A stretch of 64,000 nt of DNA from an uncultured Flavobacteriaceae bacterium. Lineage in GTDB: Bacteria > Bacteroidota > Bacteroidia > Flavobacteriales > Flavobacteriaceae. Position 1 is the stretch's first letter; each line of letters opens with the position of its first letter. Under the pieces are notes generated by a model that did not search any database, was not told the DNA's origin, and was given only the letters and a program-made list of their open reading frames with translations. Position numbers and translations under genes: made by a program. Below are positions 1-7,783 of the stretch, piece after piece. The stretch spans positions 1 to 64,000 of the forward strand of contig CALIJE010000011.1 of NCBI GenBank assembly GCA_938017825.1. Reading direction: 5' to 3'.

Positions 1-926
1 AAGGAGCTAAGATCTACCTGATTGTTTGCAGTTGCAGGAGTAGTCAAAGTAAGTATGTTGGTATTGGTATCGAAGATCAAATCCTGCAATTCATCTGTTG
101 GATTGCCACCCCCGCCCGCGAATGATTCAAGGTCAATGATATTATCCCCATTTACAGGATCTGAAAGGGTCAAAATATTACCGGTCAATGATAGGTTCTG
201 CAACTCATTTTCGGGGTCTGTATCCAGATCATTAGCAATGGCATTGGTGTTTTCTGCAATTGCATCGACTATAGGTTGCTGATCATAAAAAGCGCCTCCG
301 TCAGTACCGATAAGGATGTCGTTATCTAAATCAGTACTTACGGTAGTCACGTCACCACCTGTTAGAAAGGGTACGTCATTAATGAAAAAACTAAGCGGTA
401 AACTATCTCTATCTATTGCAAAAGGGCCAACAGCATTTTCACTCAATTTGAATTTGCCAACCGAATTGTTCGCTAATTTATTGGCTCCTATTGAGTTGTC
501 GTTAATATCATCCCCGAAAATACTTCCGTCTAAAATCTGAGCACCGCGAATACTTTCCGGGGCCACTTCGATATTATTGCCATTGGCCGTCTGTGTAAGT
601 ACTATGGTGCTAAATTGATTTACAACGGGGTCGGTAGTGACGTTGATATTAGCTGTACCACCAGAACAAAGATTAACCCAATCGGTACCGTTGTAATAAT
701 GTACACATTGGGTATCGGTATTATAGACCAGTGCACCTGCGCCGGGTACTATGGCTTGCATTTGTTCCGTGGTAACCCTAGTGATGATCAAGGCGGTAGT
801 GGAACTCTCCAATTCCAACACGGCAGCAGGGTCTATTACCTGGGGATTGTCCCCAATCTTTACCTGCCCCAAAACTTGGGTAATCCCTAAAATGAAAAAC
901 GCAAGGAAAAGTATCAGTGTTCTCAT
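1..926 (-). CDS. Partial repeat-containing surface/tail-fibre-like protein (3' end off the window)
   Basis: The minus strand stays open from an ATG at 926 to base 1 (about 308 codons), with no stop, so the ORF track omitted it and listed plus-strand shadows instead. It begins with a signal peptide (MRTLILFLAFF...VLGQ). A Bacteroidota adhesin-type N-terminus follows (VKIGDNP, then AAVLELES, then VYNTDTQCVHYYNGTDWV). Further on are two degenerate repeats of the form DELQxL...NILTL..P...N..DL.S, the second cut by the window edge. This architecture is common in long secreted flavobacterial proteins that end in a sorting domain. Function is probably a cell-surface structural or adhesive role, inferred only. 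A TATTTTTG -7 element lies upstream at 961-968. Confidence 0.82.
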   Translation of the reverse strand, partial: MRTLILFLAFFILGITQVLGQVKIGDNPQVIDPAAVLELESSTTALIITRVTTEQMQAIVPGAGALVYNTDTQCVHYYNGTDWVNLCSGGTANINVTTDPVVNQFSTIVLTQTANGNNIEVAPESIRGAQILDGSIFGDDINDNSIGANKLANNSVGKFKLSENAVGPFAIDRDSLPLSFFINDVPFLTGGDVTTVSTDLDNDILIGTDGGAFYDQQPIVDAIAENTNAIANDLDTDPENELQNLSLTGNILTLSDPVNGDNIIDLESFAGGGGNPTDELQDLIFDTNTNILTLTTPATANNQVDLSS

Positions 927-960
927 AAATGGTGTCTCGCTATTACGATATTGGGACTTA

Positions 961-968
961 CAAAAATA
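961..968 (-). promoter_or_regulatory. Putative -7 element of the left-edge surface-protein gene
   Basis: On the minus strand this reads TATTTTTG, an exact match to the Bacteroidota -7 consensus TAnnTTTG, about 35 nt upstream of the ATG at 926. I did not find a convincing -33 TTTG at the usual spacing. Confidence 0.45.
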
Positions 969-1189
969 GAACTATATGCATACATACCTATTTAAAACCG
1001 CTAATTTGATGGGCTTATCGGATAAAAGGCCTTAATTACCGGTTGAAAAGATCTATTTTTTATATCTACGACTATAAATTAACAAAAGTTTAGTGGGCAT
1101 CTTTTTTTTATTGACTCAACAAGTATTTTCTTTATCAATAACAATTATCAAGCCATAAACCCTATGGTTCTGAGGCGAAAAAAACGCGG

Positions 1190-1951
1190 ATGAAAAATAA
1201 TTTACTGAAACTGCTTTTATCACTTTTTGTAGTACTGACCACAATAAATCTTGAGGCCCAAGAGACAAATCGAAGTATATTACGAGGACAAGTGCTCTAT
1301 AGAAATGTAAATGTACCCAATGAAACCGTTATCAATATTACAACCGAAGATGCTACAATTACGGATGAAAACGGACAATTTGCCATTGCTGTTAAAGTTG
1401 GGGACGAATTGGCTTTTACAGCCGTTAACTACCAACTGGAAGTTGTTAAAGTAAGTGAGGAACTATTGAAAAAGGGGCGCTTGGTGGTTGAAGTTAACGA
1501 GAAGGTTACCGAATTGGATGAGGTCATCGTTACACCTGAACAGCAGGAAAAGTTTCTAGAAATGCAGAGTGAGGAGTTCAAGGCATACGAATATGAAACC
1601 GATCGGTCTAGTGAGGTAAGAAATATTGCCCTATCCCAGACCGAACGAGGTCGCCAAGATGATATAAATTTTGTGAACATCTTTAAGGCCTTGTTAAAGT
1701 CTGCGAGTAAAAAGAATAAGGAAGAGCGAAAAATTATAAAGCCCAGTGAAGTATTGCGATTGGTTTATGATGATGAGTTTTTCGTAATCGACCTAAAACT
1801 ACCGCAGGATCAAATTGATGCTTTTTTGCTGTATTTAGATACTAAAAATCCAACCCAATCACTATTGAAGAAAGACAATGAGTTTCAATTGATAGATTTC
1901 TTGGTAACTCATAGTAAAACGTATCTCGAGGAGATCAATGCCAAAGACTAA
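1190..1951 (+). CDS. Secreted CarboxypepD_reg-like protein, first of a tandem pair
   Basis: 253 residues. Residues 1-24 are a signal peptide (cleavage after LEAQ). Residues about 30-105 form a carboxypeptidase-D regulatory-like beta-sandwich, with the ATITDENGQFAI and GDELAFTAVNY segments typical of the N-terminal extension of TonB-dependent transporters. This is followed by TELDEVIV at 107-114, which resembles a TonB box, but no plug or barrel follows. Instead there is a charged helical C-terminus. The stop overlaps the start of the next gene by 14 bp, so the two are probably co-translated. The function is unknown; a periplasmic or outer-membrane accessory role is an inference from the domain. 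Confidence 0.85.
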   Translation: MKNNLLKLLLSLFVVLTTINLEAQETNRSILRGQVLYRNVNVPNETVINITTEDATITDENGQFAIAVKVGDELAFTAVNYQLEVVKVSEELLKKGRLVVEVNEKVTELDEVIVTPEQQEKFLEMQSEEFKAYEYETDRSSEVRNIALSQTERGRQDDINFVNIFKALLKSASKKNKEERKIIKPSEVLRLVYDDEFFVIDLKLPQDQIDAFLLYLDTKNPTQSLLKKDNEFQLIDFLVTHSKTYLEEINAKD

Positions 1952-2720
1952 CATTTTACTGATTCTCGCAGTATTGGGGTCCTTTTTGACACGGGCGCAG
2001 TCTTACAATGAAAAGGAAATTGAAGGCAAGGTAACTAGCGATGATGGCGACGTTGCCGCAACACATGTCTTGAATACCAGTACAGAACGTGCGGCAATAA
2101 CTGATATTAAGGGTTATTTTAAAATTGCTGCGAAACTCAATGATACCATTGTATTTTCAGCCGTTCAGTATAAGCGCAAAGAAATTGTTGTTACCCAAGC
2201 ACTTTTGGAAAGCAAATTCATTAACGTGCCATTGGAGGATGCACTGACCGAACTTGATGAGGTCGTGGTTATGCCCTATAATCTTACAGGTGATATGTCG
2301 CGTGACGCGGATCGCATTAGCATTGAACCCGTTATCACTTCATCAACTCTTGGTTTGCCCAATGCTTATGTAAAAAACCCAACGAAGGCCGAACGGGTGC
2401 TGTACGAGGCTACCAGCGGAGGTGGGTTGTTACCCCTGAATCCTATTATTAACGGAATCTCAGGACGCACAAAGTATTTGAAAAATCAGGTAAAACTTCA
2501 AAAAACATACGCACGAACCGAACGGGTACGCGCTTTTTATGTCGATTCCTTAATCGTGGCCGACTTGCACATTCCTGAGGACAAAATAGATGATTTCATG
2601 TACTTCTGCGAAATCGATTCTACTTTTCAGGCTACGGTTGATACCCATGACCGCTTGCAGATTTGGGAGGTCATGAAGGGTCGAAGCAAACTATACCGAA
2701 AAAATAATGAATTGGACTAA
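1938..2720 (+). CDS. Secreted CarboxypepD_reg-like protein, second of a tandem pair
   Basis: 260 residues, with a signal peptide ending near residue 21 (FLTRAQ). The domain order is the same as in the upstream gene: a beta-sandwich (GKVTSDDG, AAITDIKGYFKI, DTIVFSAVQYK), then TELDEVVV at 104-111, then an unrelated C-terminal region. Alignment by eye shows clear paralogy with the neighbour over the first 115 residues and almost none afterwards. The ATG lies inside the last codons of the upstream gene. The function is unknown. A shared operon with the DUF6702 and M1 peptidase genes is plausible, because all four run in the same direction with gaps under 65 bp. Confidence 0.85.
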   Translation: MPKTNILLILAVLGSFLTRAQSYNEKEIEGKVTSDDGDVAATHVLNTSTERAAITDIKGYFKIAAKLNDTIVFSAVQYKRKEIVVTQALLESKFINVPLEDALTELDEVVVMPYNLTGDMSRDADRISIEPVITSSTLGLPNAYVKNPTKAERVLYEATSGGGLLPLNPIINGISGRTKYLKNQVKLQKTYARTERVRAFYVDSLIVADLHIPEDKIDDFMYFCEIDSTFQATVDTHDRLQIWEVMKGRSKLYRKNNELD

Positions 2721-2771
2721 GTTGCTATTTTTGGCATGTGATTTGTTTATTTTTGATAGAATTTCTTGCTT

Positions 2772-3278
2772 ATGAATTTTTTTAAAAAGGGCCTAGTACT
2801 ACTTCTCTTGCCATTATTCGCTTTTACGGCTGCACATAAATTTTATTTGAGTGTAACCAACGTGGGCTATTCCGAAAAGGATGACGCCCTTCAAATCACG
2901 ACACGCATTTTTATTGATGATTTGGAGGCTGTTTTATTGGAACGTTATGATTTCAAAGCAAACCTAGCAACGGATAAGGAGTCACCATTGGCCAAGGAAT
3001 ACATACAAAAGTATTTTGATGCCAAATTTGCTCTTCAGATCAACGGGACAGCTTCTGATTTTGATTTTTTAGGAAGTAGATATGAAGATGATTTGATCAT
3101 CTGTTATATTGAAGTTCCCAAGGTGAATTTACCTGAATGCCGGTCTATAGAAATTCGAAATGATATTTTGACCGATATGTTCGACGACCAGCAGAATGTG
3201 GTTCATATAAAGATCAAGGATAAAAAAAAGAGCTTTGTTCTGATTAGAGAGAATAATAAAGGAATGTTAAACTTGTGA
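2772..3278 (+). CDS. DUF6702 family secreted protein
   Basis: The ATG at 2772 is preferred over the TTG at 2766 used by the track. This gives 168 residues beginning MNFFKKGLVLLLLPLFAFTAA, a signal peptide. The mature part starts HKFYLSVTNVGYSEKD and continues with ITTRIFIDDLEAVL, the pattern I recognise from DUF6702, a small Bacteroidota family of unknown function that is often encoded beside an M1-type peptidase. It lies 51 bp after the CarboxypepD pair and 62 bp before the peptidase. The protein is probably periplasmic. The role is not known. Confidence 0.75.
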   Translation: MNFFKKGLVLLLLPLFAFTAAHKFYLSVTNVGYSEKDDALQITTRIFIDDLEAVLLERYDFKANLATDKESPLAKEYIQKYFDAKFALQINGTASDFDFLGSRYEDDLIICYIEVPKVNLPECRSIEIRNDILTDMFDDQQNVVHIKIKDKKKSFVLIRENNKGMLNL

Positions 3279-3340
3279 CATTTCTTAACAAACTCTTAAA
3301 AAAATTCTATTTTTCTAAGATTAAACATTTAACTCAAAAG

Positions 3341-5647
3341 ATGATAAAATTAAAGTATTGTTTCGCGTCGTTATTGTTCTTGTTTGGAGCAGTTGCGATT
3401 GCACAGGAAGAGGCACCGGAAGAAAGAGAAGGTGGTCATACCAACCAAAGTAAGTTCAAGCAACTGTATGAGGAGTTCGCAACTCCCAATACCTACCGTT
3501 CCGCATCGGGAGCCCCAGGCCCGGACTATTATCAACAGCAGGCCAATTATGTGATGAACATCGAATTAGACGATAAGAATCACAGGTTATATGGTGATGA
3601 GACCATTACCTATATCAACAATTCTCCGGAGGATTTAGAATTTCTTTGGGTACAGTTAGACCAGAATATTAGGACAAAAGATTCTAAGGCGGCCCTTAAG
3701 AATGGCGATGGTGTACCCCTAGCGTATTTAGCATCTACTTTTAACGGCAAGTTTTTAGGTGAGCCTTTTGATGGTGGTTTTGTTATAGAGCATGTTAAGG
3801 ATGCCGCAGGTAAGCCCCTGCCGTACACCATCAATTTTACGATGATGCGAATAGATTTGCCCAAACCCTTAAAAAGTAAAGAGCAGGTTAGCTTTTCCAT
3901 AAAATGGAATTACAATATTCCAGACCATACGGTTGATCGTGCAAGATCTGGTTATGAAGAATTCGCAGATGGCCATCGTGCGTATGTTATTGCCCAGTTT
4001 TTTCCAAGAATGGCCGTATTCAATGATGTAGAAGGATGGCAAAATCACCAGTTTTGGGGTAATGGCGAGTTTGCGTTGACATTCGGGGATTATGACGTAA
4101 GTATTACGGTACCTGCAGATCATATATTGGATGCAACGGGAGAACTTCAAAACCGAAAAGAAGTGTTTTCGAAAACGATGATGAAACGCTATGAGCAGGC
4201 GAAGAAATCGTATGATAAACCAGTTCTAATTGTGACCGAGGAGGAGGCTATTGAAGCCTCGAAAGGATTTTCTGAAAAGAAAAAGACCTGGAAGTTTAAG
4301 GCAAAAAATGTGCGCGATTACGGCTTTGCGACCTCAAGAAGATTTATTTGGGATATGCAGGCAGTAAAAATGGCCAACAAAGATGTTATGGCAGTCTCTA
4401 TGTATCCAAAAGAAGGCAATCCGCTATGGGAAGAGTATTCGACCAAGGCGGTAGCACATACCTTAAAGTCCTTTTCAGCACATACGTTTGATTACCCGTA
4501 TCCAAAGGCAATTTCCGTTCATGCGAAAAATCAAGGTATGGAATACCCCATGATTTGCTGGAATTATGGTAGACCAAATGAAGATGGTACGTATTCCGAT
4601 AGGGTCAAATATGGAATGATTAGCGTGATTATTCACGAGATAGGTCACAATTATTTCCCGATGATCGTTAATTCTGATGAACGGCAATGGGGCTGGATGG
4701 ATGAAGGTTTGGATACCTTTATGCAATATGTTGCCGAACAAGAGTTTGGTGAGGCGTTTCCAGACGCAATTGCTCCAAACAAGGCCTACCCATCGAGAAG
4801 GGGAGCTGCTGCGAAAATAGTGCCTTATATGGCAGGAGATCAAAGTACGATTTCCCCGATCATGTCGAATCCTGAAAATGTGTATCAATTAGGCCCAAAT
4901 GCCTATGGCAAGCCGGCGACTGCCTTGAATATTTTAAGGGAAACAGTGATGGGAAGAGAATTGTTCGATCATGCATTCAAAACGTATTCGAAGCGTTGGA
5001 TGTTCAAGCACCCGACTCCTGAAGATTTTTTCAGGACTATGGAAGATGCATCGGCCGTTGATTTAGATTACTATTGGAGAGGCTGGTTCTATACCACCGA
5101 TTATGTAGACATAGGCGTTAAGGATATTAAGAAGTATTATGTTTCAGATAAGCCTTCCGAAAAACTAAAGCAAGCCGTAGCGGCTAGCGGTCAGTCATTG
5201 GAAGATTTGCCACCCTTGGTATTCTTGGCCGAAGAAGGTTCCGAGGATTTTGATGCCAGTTTAAAAGGGAAATCCCCAACCGAAAGCTCTGCTACGCTTA
5301 AGGAGTTCATGATGGATAATATGACCGAAGAAGAGCGCAAACAGGTAAAAGAACCAAAGTACTTTTACGAAATCACATATGATAAGCCAGGTGGAATTCC
5401 CATGCCTTTGATTGTAGAATACACCTATGCTGATGGCAGTACTGAGAATATTACCTATCCTGCTGAAATTTGGAGAAAGAACGACAAGGAAGTGAGTGTG
5501 GTTATTTCTTCCCAGCAAGAGTTAAAGGGTGTAATCGTGGATCCAAAGGCTGAGACTGCGGATATTGATACGACCAACAATGTGTGGCCTAAGAAGACAG
5601 GGGAGACCGACTTTGACAAAATGAAAAAGACGATAAAAGGAAAATAG
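3341..5647 (+). CDS. M1 family zinc metallopeptidase (aminopeptidase N-like)
   Basis: The start was moved to the ATG at 3341, where a signal peptide begins (MIKLKYCFASLLFLFGAVAIAQ). The 22 upstream residues in the track include the gap after DUF6702. The protein has 768 residues. The zinc site is HEIGH at about 432-436 with the third ligand in MDEGLD 19 residues after the second histidine, matching the M1 pattern HEXXH-X18-E. The exopeptidase GAMEN motif is replaced by GMEYP, as is common in Bacteroidota members. An N-terminal beta-saddle domain precedes the catalytic domain. It is expected to trim peptides in the periplasm or at the cell surface. A strong terminator follows. Confidence 0.92.
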   Translation: MIKLKYCFASLLFLFGAVAIAQEEAPEEREGGHTNQSKFKQLYEEFATPNTYRSASGAPGPDYYQQQANYVMNIELDDKNHRLYGDETITYINNSPEDLEFLWVQLDQNIRTKDSKAALKNGDGVPLAYLASTFNGKFLGEPFDGGFVIEHVKDAAGKPLPYTINFTMMRIDLPKPLKSKEQVSFSIKWNYNIPDHTVDRARSGYEEFADGHRAYVIAQFFPRMAVFNDVEGWQNHQFWGNGEFALTFGDYDVSITVPADHILDATGELQNRKEVFSKTMMKRYEQAKKSYDKPVLIVTEEEAIEASKGFSEKKKTWKFKAKNVRDYGFATSRRFIWDMQAVKMANKDVMAVSMYPKEGNPLWEEYSTKAVAHTLKSFSAHTFDYPYPKAISVHAKNQGMEYPMICWNYGRPNEDGTYSDRVKYGMISVIIHEIGHNYFPMIVNSDERQWGWMDEGLDTFMQYVAEQEFGEAFPDAIAPNKAYPSRRGAAAKIVPYMAGDQSTISPIMSNPENVYQLGPNAYGKPATALNILRETVMGRELFDHAFKTYSKRWMFKHPTPEDFFRTMEDASAVDLDYYWRGWFYTTDYVDIGVKDIKKYYVSDKPSEKLKQAVAASGQSLEDLPPLVFLAEEGSEDFDASLKGKSPTESSATLKEFMMDNMTEEERKQVKEPKYFYEITYDKPGGIPMPLIVEYTYADGSTENITYPAEIWRKNDKEVSVVISSQQELKGVIVDPKAETADIDTTNNVWPKKTGETDFDKMKKTIKGK

Positions 5648-5665
5648 TCAAATTTTGATGTTTTG

Positions 5666-5692
5666 AAAAGCCTTGCATACTGCAGGGCTTTT
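5666..5692 (+). terminator. Intrinsic terminator after the M1 peptidase gene
   Basis: A 12-bp stem AAAAGCCTTGCA / TGCAGGGCTTTT (one G-U pair) with a 3-nt loop is followed by TTTCTTTT on the plus strand. The longer TatA ORF of the track starts inside this hairpin, which argues for the later start. Confidence 0.85.
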
Positions 5693-5701
5693 TCTTTTAA
5701 T

Positions 5702-5709
5702 TATATTTG
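5702..5709 (+). promoter_or_regulatory. Putative -7 element of the tatA gene
   Basis: TATATTTG matches TAnnTTTG exactly and lies only 4 nt before the tatA ATG at 5714, implying a leaderless or nearly leaderless mRNA, or a slightly later start. No good -33 box is visible because the terminator occupies that region. Confidence 0.4.
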
Positions 5710-5713
5710 TAGC

Positions 5714-6040
5714 ATGTTATCAGCGCACTTTTTGTTTATTAGCGGAGCAGAGATTTTCTTCATCATGTTCATTGTGGTCATGGTTTTTGGTGCGGATAAG
5801 ATTCCTGGAATCGCCAAAGGCCTTGGCAAAGGTATGCGCCAATTAAAAGATGCTACCGAAGATATTAAACAAGAGATTCAAAAGAGTGCCGACAAGCAAG
5901 GCATTGATACAAGTTTTGTCAGCGATATCAAAAAAGATATCGATGATGTAAAAAAGAATGTTTCTTCTGGTATCACTAAAGAACTAGGAGGTGTCAAAGA
6001 CAGTGTTGATGACATTACGGGAGCTATTAAAAGAAAGTAA
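5714..6040 (+). CDS. tatA: TatA/E family twin-arginine translocase subunit
   Basis: 108 residues from the ATG at 5714. An N-terminal membrane helix (about residues 6-25, FLFISGAEIFFIMFIVVMVF) is followed by the FGADKIP hinge. An amphipathic helix comes next (GIAKGLGKGMRQLKDATEDI), then a charged, lysine-rich tail. This is the TatA arrangement; TatA forms the pore for folded proteins with twin-arginine signals. The glutamate in the TM helix and the FG hinge are present. No tatC lies nearby, so the Tat genes are dispersed here. The stop is 1 bp from the PAP2 start, so the two genes are probably one operon. TatA rather than TatB is favoured by the short tail, but the distinction is not certain. 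Confidence 0.88.
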   Translation: MLSAHFLFISGAEIFFIMFIVVMVFGADKIPGIAKGLGKGMRQLKDATEDIKQEIQKSADKQGIDTSFVSDIKKDIDDVKKNVSSGITKELGGVKDSVDDITGAIKRK

Positions 6041-6041
6041 T

Positions 6042-6602
6042 ATGCTCGAAAGGTTGTTGGAATGGGATCGGGAAACGCTCATTTATTTGAACAACTTAGG
6101 TACAGAGACTTTTGACGATTTTTGGTTGACCCTTACCAAGTTTACGACTTGGATTCCTCTTTTTCTTTTTCTAATTGCCCTTATCCTCTTTAAGCATCCG
6201 ATTAAAAGGGCCGTGAAAATGTTGCTTTTTTATGCTTTTATGGTACTGTCGGCCGCAAAAATAATTTTTTCTACCAAGGATGTTTTTGCGCGGTTGCGAC
6301 CCAATAATGATGAGACTATCAATGACCTAATTCGCGTTTTGCTGACCCCAAGCGATTACAGTTTTTTTTCTGGCCATGCCGCAGCCTCATTTTGTATTGC
6401 TGCCCTGGGCGTGTTCTTTTTAAGGAAGAATTCTAAATGGATGTACCTCCTTTTTTTATGGCCGCTACTCTTCTCTTACAGTCGCATCTATTTAGGGGTT
6501 CATTACCCTTTGGATATTCTTGTAGGTGCACTTTTTGGATGTATGTGGGCAATTCTGTTTTGGTGGGCGTTTCGTAAAATTAGATTACCCTACTTAGGGT
6601 AA
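6042..6602 (+). CDS. PAP2 family membrane phosphatase
   Basis: 186 residues from the ATG at 6042, one base after the tatA stop. The three phosphatase signatures are present in order: KDVFARLRP (motif 1), SGHAAA (motif 2, with catalytic histidine) and SRIYLGVHYPLD (motif 3). They are interleaved with about five hydrophobic helices. Family members dephosphorylate lipid phosphates such as phosphatidate, phosphatidylglycerophosphate, undecaprenyl diphosphate or lipid A. The substrate cannot be deduced. The 3' end overlaps the convergent O-methyltransferase gene by 23 bp. Confidence 0.9.
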   Translation: MLERLLEWDRETLIYLNNLGTETFDDFWLTLTKFTTWIPLFLFLIALILFKHPIKRAVKMLLFYAFMVLSAAKIIFSTKDVFARLRPNNDETINDLIRVLLTPSDYSFFSGHAAASFCIAALGVFFLRKNSKWMYLLFLWPLLFSYSRIYLGVHYPLDILVGALFGCMWAILFWWAFRKIRLPYLG

Positions 6603-7221
6603 GTCCGTCTCGGATAGGAAGTAATACCGTTTCAACCCTCGAATCTTCTTTGAGTTTTTTGTTATAATCCAACAAAATTTGAGTCACCTTGTCCTTTGGG
6701 TCAAGCGGTTCAACTACCTTCCCTGTCCAAAGTACATTGTCGGACAAAATGATACTTCCCCGCTTAGTTTTTTGTAAGGCAGCTTCGAAAAAATCTGGAT
6801 ATTCCTTTTTACCAGCATCAATAAATACCAAATCAAAAACATGGTCGAGGTTGGGAATGATAGTAAGGGCGTCTCCTGTATGTTGTGTTATCTGTTGCCC
6901 ATAACCACTTTTGTCAAAATAAGTGCGCTGCAGCTCATGAAGTTCTTCGTTCACCTCAATCGTGTGAAGTTCTCCCTCCGTTTTCAACCCTTCAGCAAGA
7001 CATAAAGCGGAATAACCGGTATAGGTGCCAATTTCCAAAATTTTCGTTGGTTGAATTATTTTGGATAACATGCTAAGTATCCTCCCCTGAAAATGTCCGG
7101 TTAGCATTCTTGGCTGTATGACTTTTAGATGGGTTTCCCGAGTGAGCTCCTGTAGTAATAAGGGCTCCTCTTCGGAGCTGTTCTTTATATATTCTTCCAA
7201 AATCGGAGAAAGGAAATGCAT
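6580..7221 (-). CDS. O-methyltransferase (SAM-dependent, family 3)
   Basis: The start was set at the ATG at 7221 (213 residues, MHFLSPILEEYIKN). The longer track ORF runs through the divergent GNAT start. The SAM-binding loop is ILEIGTYTGYSAL, the acidic ribose-binding residue follows in HTIEVN, and the metal/substrate region reads FIDAGKKEYPDF and DNVLWTGKV. All are typical of catechol-O-methyltransferase-like enzymes of about 215 residues. The substrate is unknown. The gene is divergent from the GNAT gene and shares a convergent 23-bp overlap with the PAP2 phosphatase. Confidence 0.9.
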   Translation of the reverse strand: MHFLSPILEEYIKNSSEEEPLLLQELTRETHLKVIQPRMLTGHFQGRILSMLSKIIQPTKILEIGTYTGYSALCLAEGLKTEGELHTIEVNEELHELQRTYFDKSGYGQQITQHTGDALTIIPNLDHVFDLVFIDAGKKEYPDFFEAALQKTKRGSIILSDNVLWTGKVVEPLDPKDKVTQILLDYNKKLKEDSRVETVLLPIRDGLTLSRVI

Positions 7222-7234
7222 GAAATATTTTTGA

Positions 7235-7242
7235 CAAAAATA
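7235..7242 (-). promoter_or_regulatory. Putative -7 element of the O-methyltransferase gene
   Basis: The minus strand reads TATTTTTG (TAnnTTTG), 13 nt before the ATG at 7221. Such a short leader is usual in this phylum, and the position supports the start chosen. Confidence 0.5.
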
Positions 7243-7285
7243 GCTATTTAAATGACTAACTTGAGGATCAAATTTTGATTGTACC

Positions 7286-7753
7286 ATGATTAGAGAAGCT
7301 ACCTTTAAAGACCTCCCAAAATTGCTTGAATTTGAGCAAGGGGTCATTGAAGCCGAACGACCATTCGACCCTACGATACGCCCAAGCCCTGTTCTGTACT
7401 ATGATTTAGAGGAGTTGTTAACCTCTAAAGATGCGAAGGTAGTCGTCGAAGAGGAGGACAACAAAATCATTGCCTGTGGCTACGCCAAGGTGAAAATGGC
7501 CAGACCTTATTTAGATCATCAAAAATATGCCTACTTAGGTTTTATGTTTACACATCCCGATCATCGTGGTAAAGGGGTCAATGGAAAAATTTTGGATGCC
7601 TTAAAGGCTTGGTCCTTTGAAAATGGGCTTACTGAAATCAGATTGTCGGTATATGAGGACAATCTTCCTGCTGTTCATGCCTATGAAAAATACGGATTCA
7701 AAAAGCATCTTGTTGAAATGCGCCTGCCAAGAAATACAGATGAAAATCAGTAG
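7286..7753 (+). CDS. GNAT family N-acetyltransferase
   Basis: 155 residues. The acetyl-CoA pyrophosphate-binding loop is HRGKGVNGKIL. It is preceded by strand beta-4 (YAYLGFMFTHPDH) and followed by the C-terminal NLPAVHAYEKYGFKKH motif B region. These are diagnostic of the GNAT fold. The acceptor is unknown; families of this size acetylate small amines or protein termini. The gene is divergent from the O-methyltransferase and lies 30 bp upstream of kynU, possibly in the same transcript, although kynU has its own -7 element. Confidence 0.88.
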   Translation: MIREATFKDLPKLLEFEQGVIEAERPFDPTIRPSPVLYYDLEELLTSKDAKVVVEEEDNKIIACGYAKVKMARPYLDHQKYAYLGFMFTHPDHRGKGVNGKILDALKAWSFENGLTEIRLSVYEDNLPAVHAYEKYGFKKHLVEMRLPRNTDENQ

Positions 7754-7761
7754 CGATATCG

Positions 7762-7769
7762 TATTTTTG
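7762..7769 (+). promoter_or_regulatory. Putative -7 element of kynU
   Basis: TATTTTTG matches TAnnTTTG and lies 14 nt upstream of the kynU ATG. No clear -33 box at 17-23 nt spacing was found. Confidence 0.4.
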
Positions 7770-7783
7770 AACAAAACCTGAAC

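Noticed and set aside
22-969. Four plus-strand ORFs at the left edge (86, 74, 91 and 72 residues)
   Set aside because: They are shadows of the minus-strand surface-protein gene, which has a signal peptide and a full-length open frame.
4475-4888. 137-residue minus-strand ORF inside the M1 peptidase
   Set aside because: It is the antisense of the zinc-site region and has no recognisable features.
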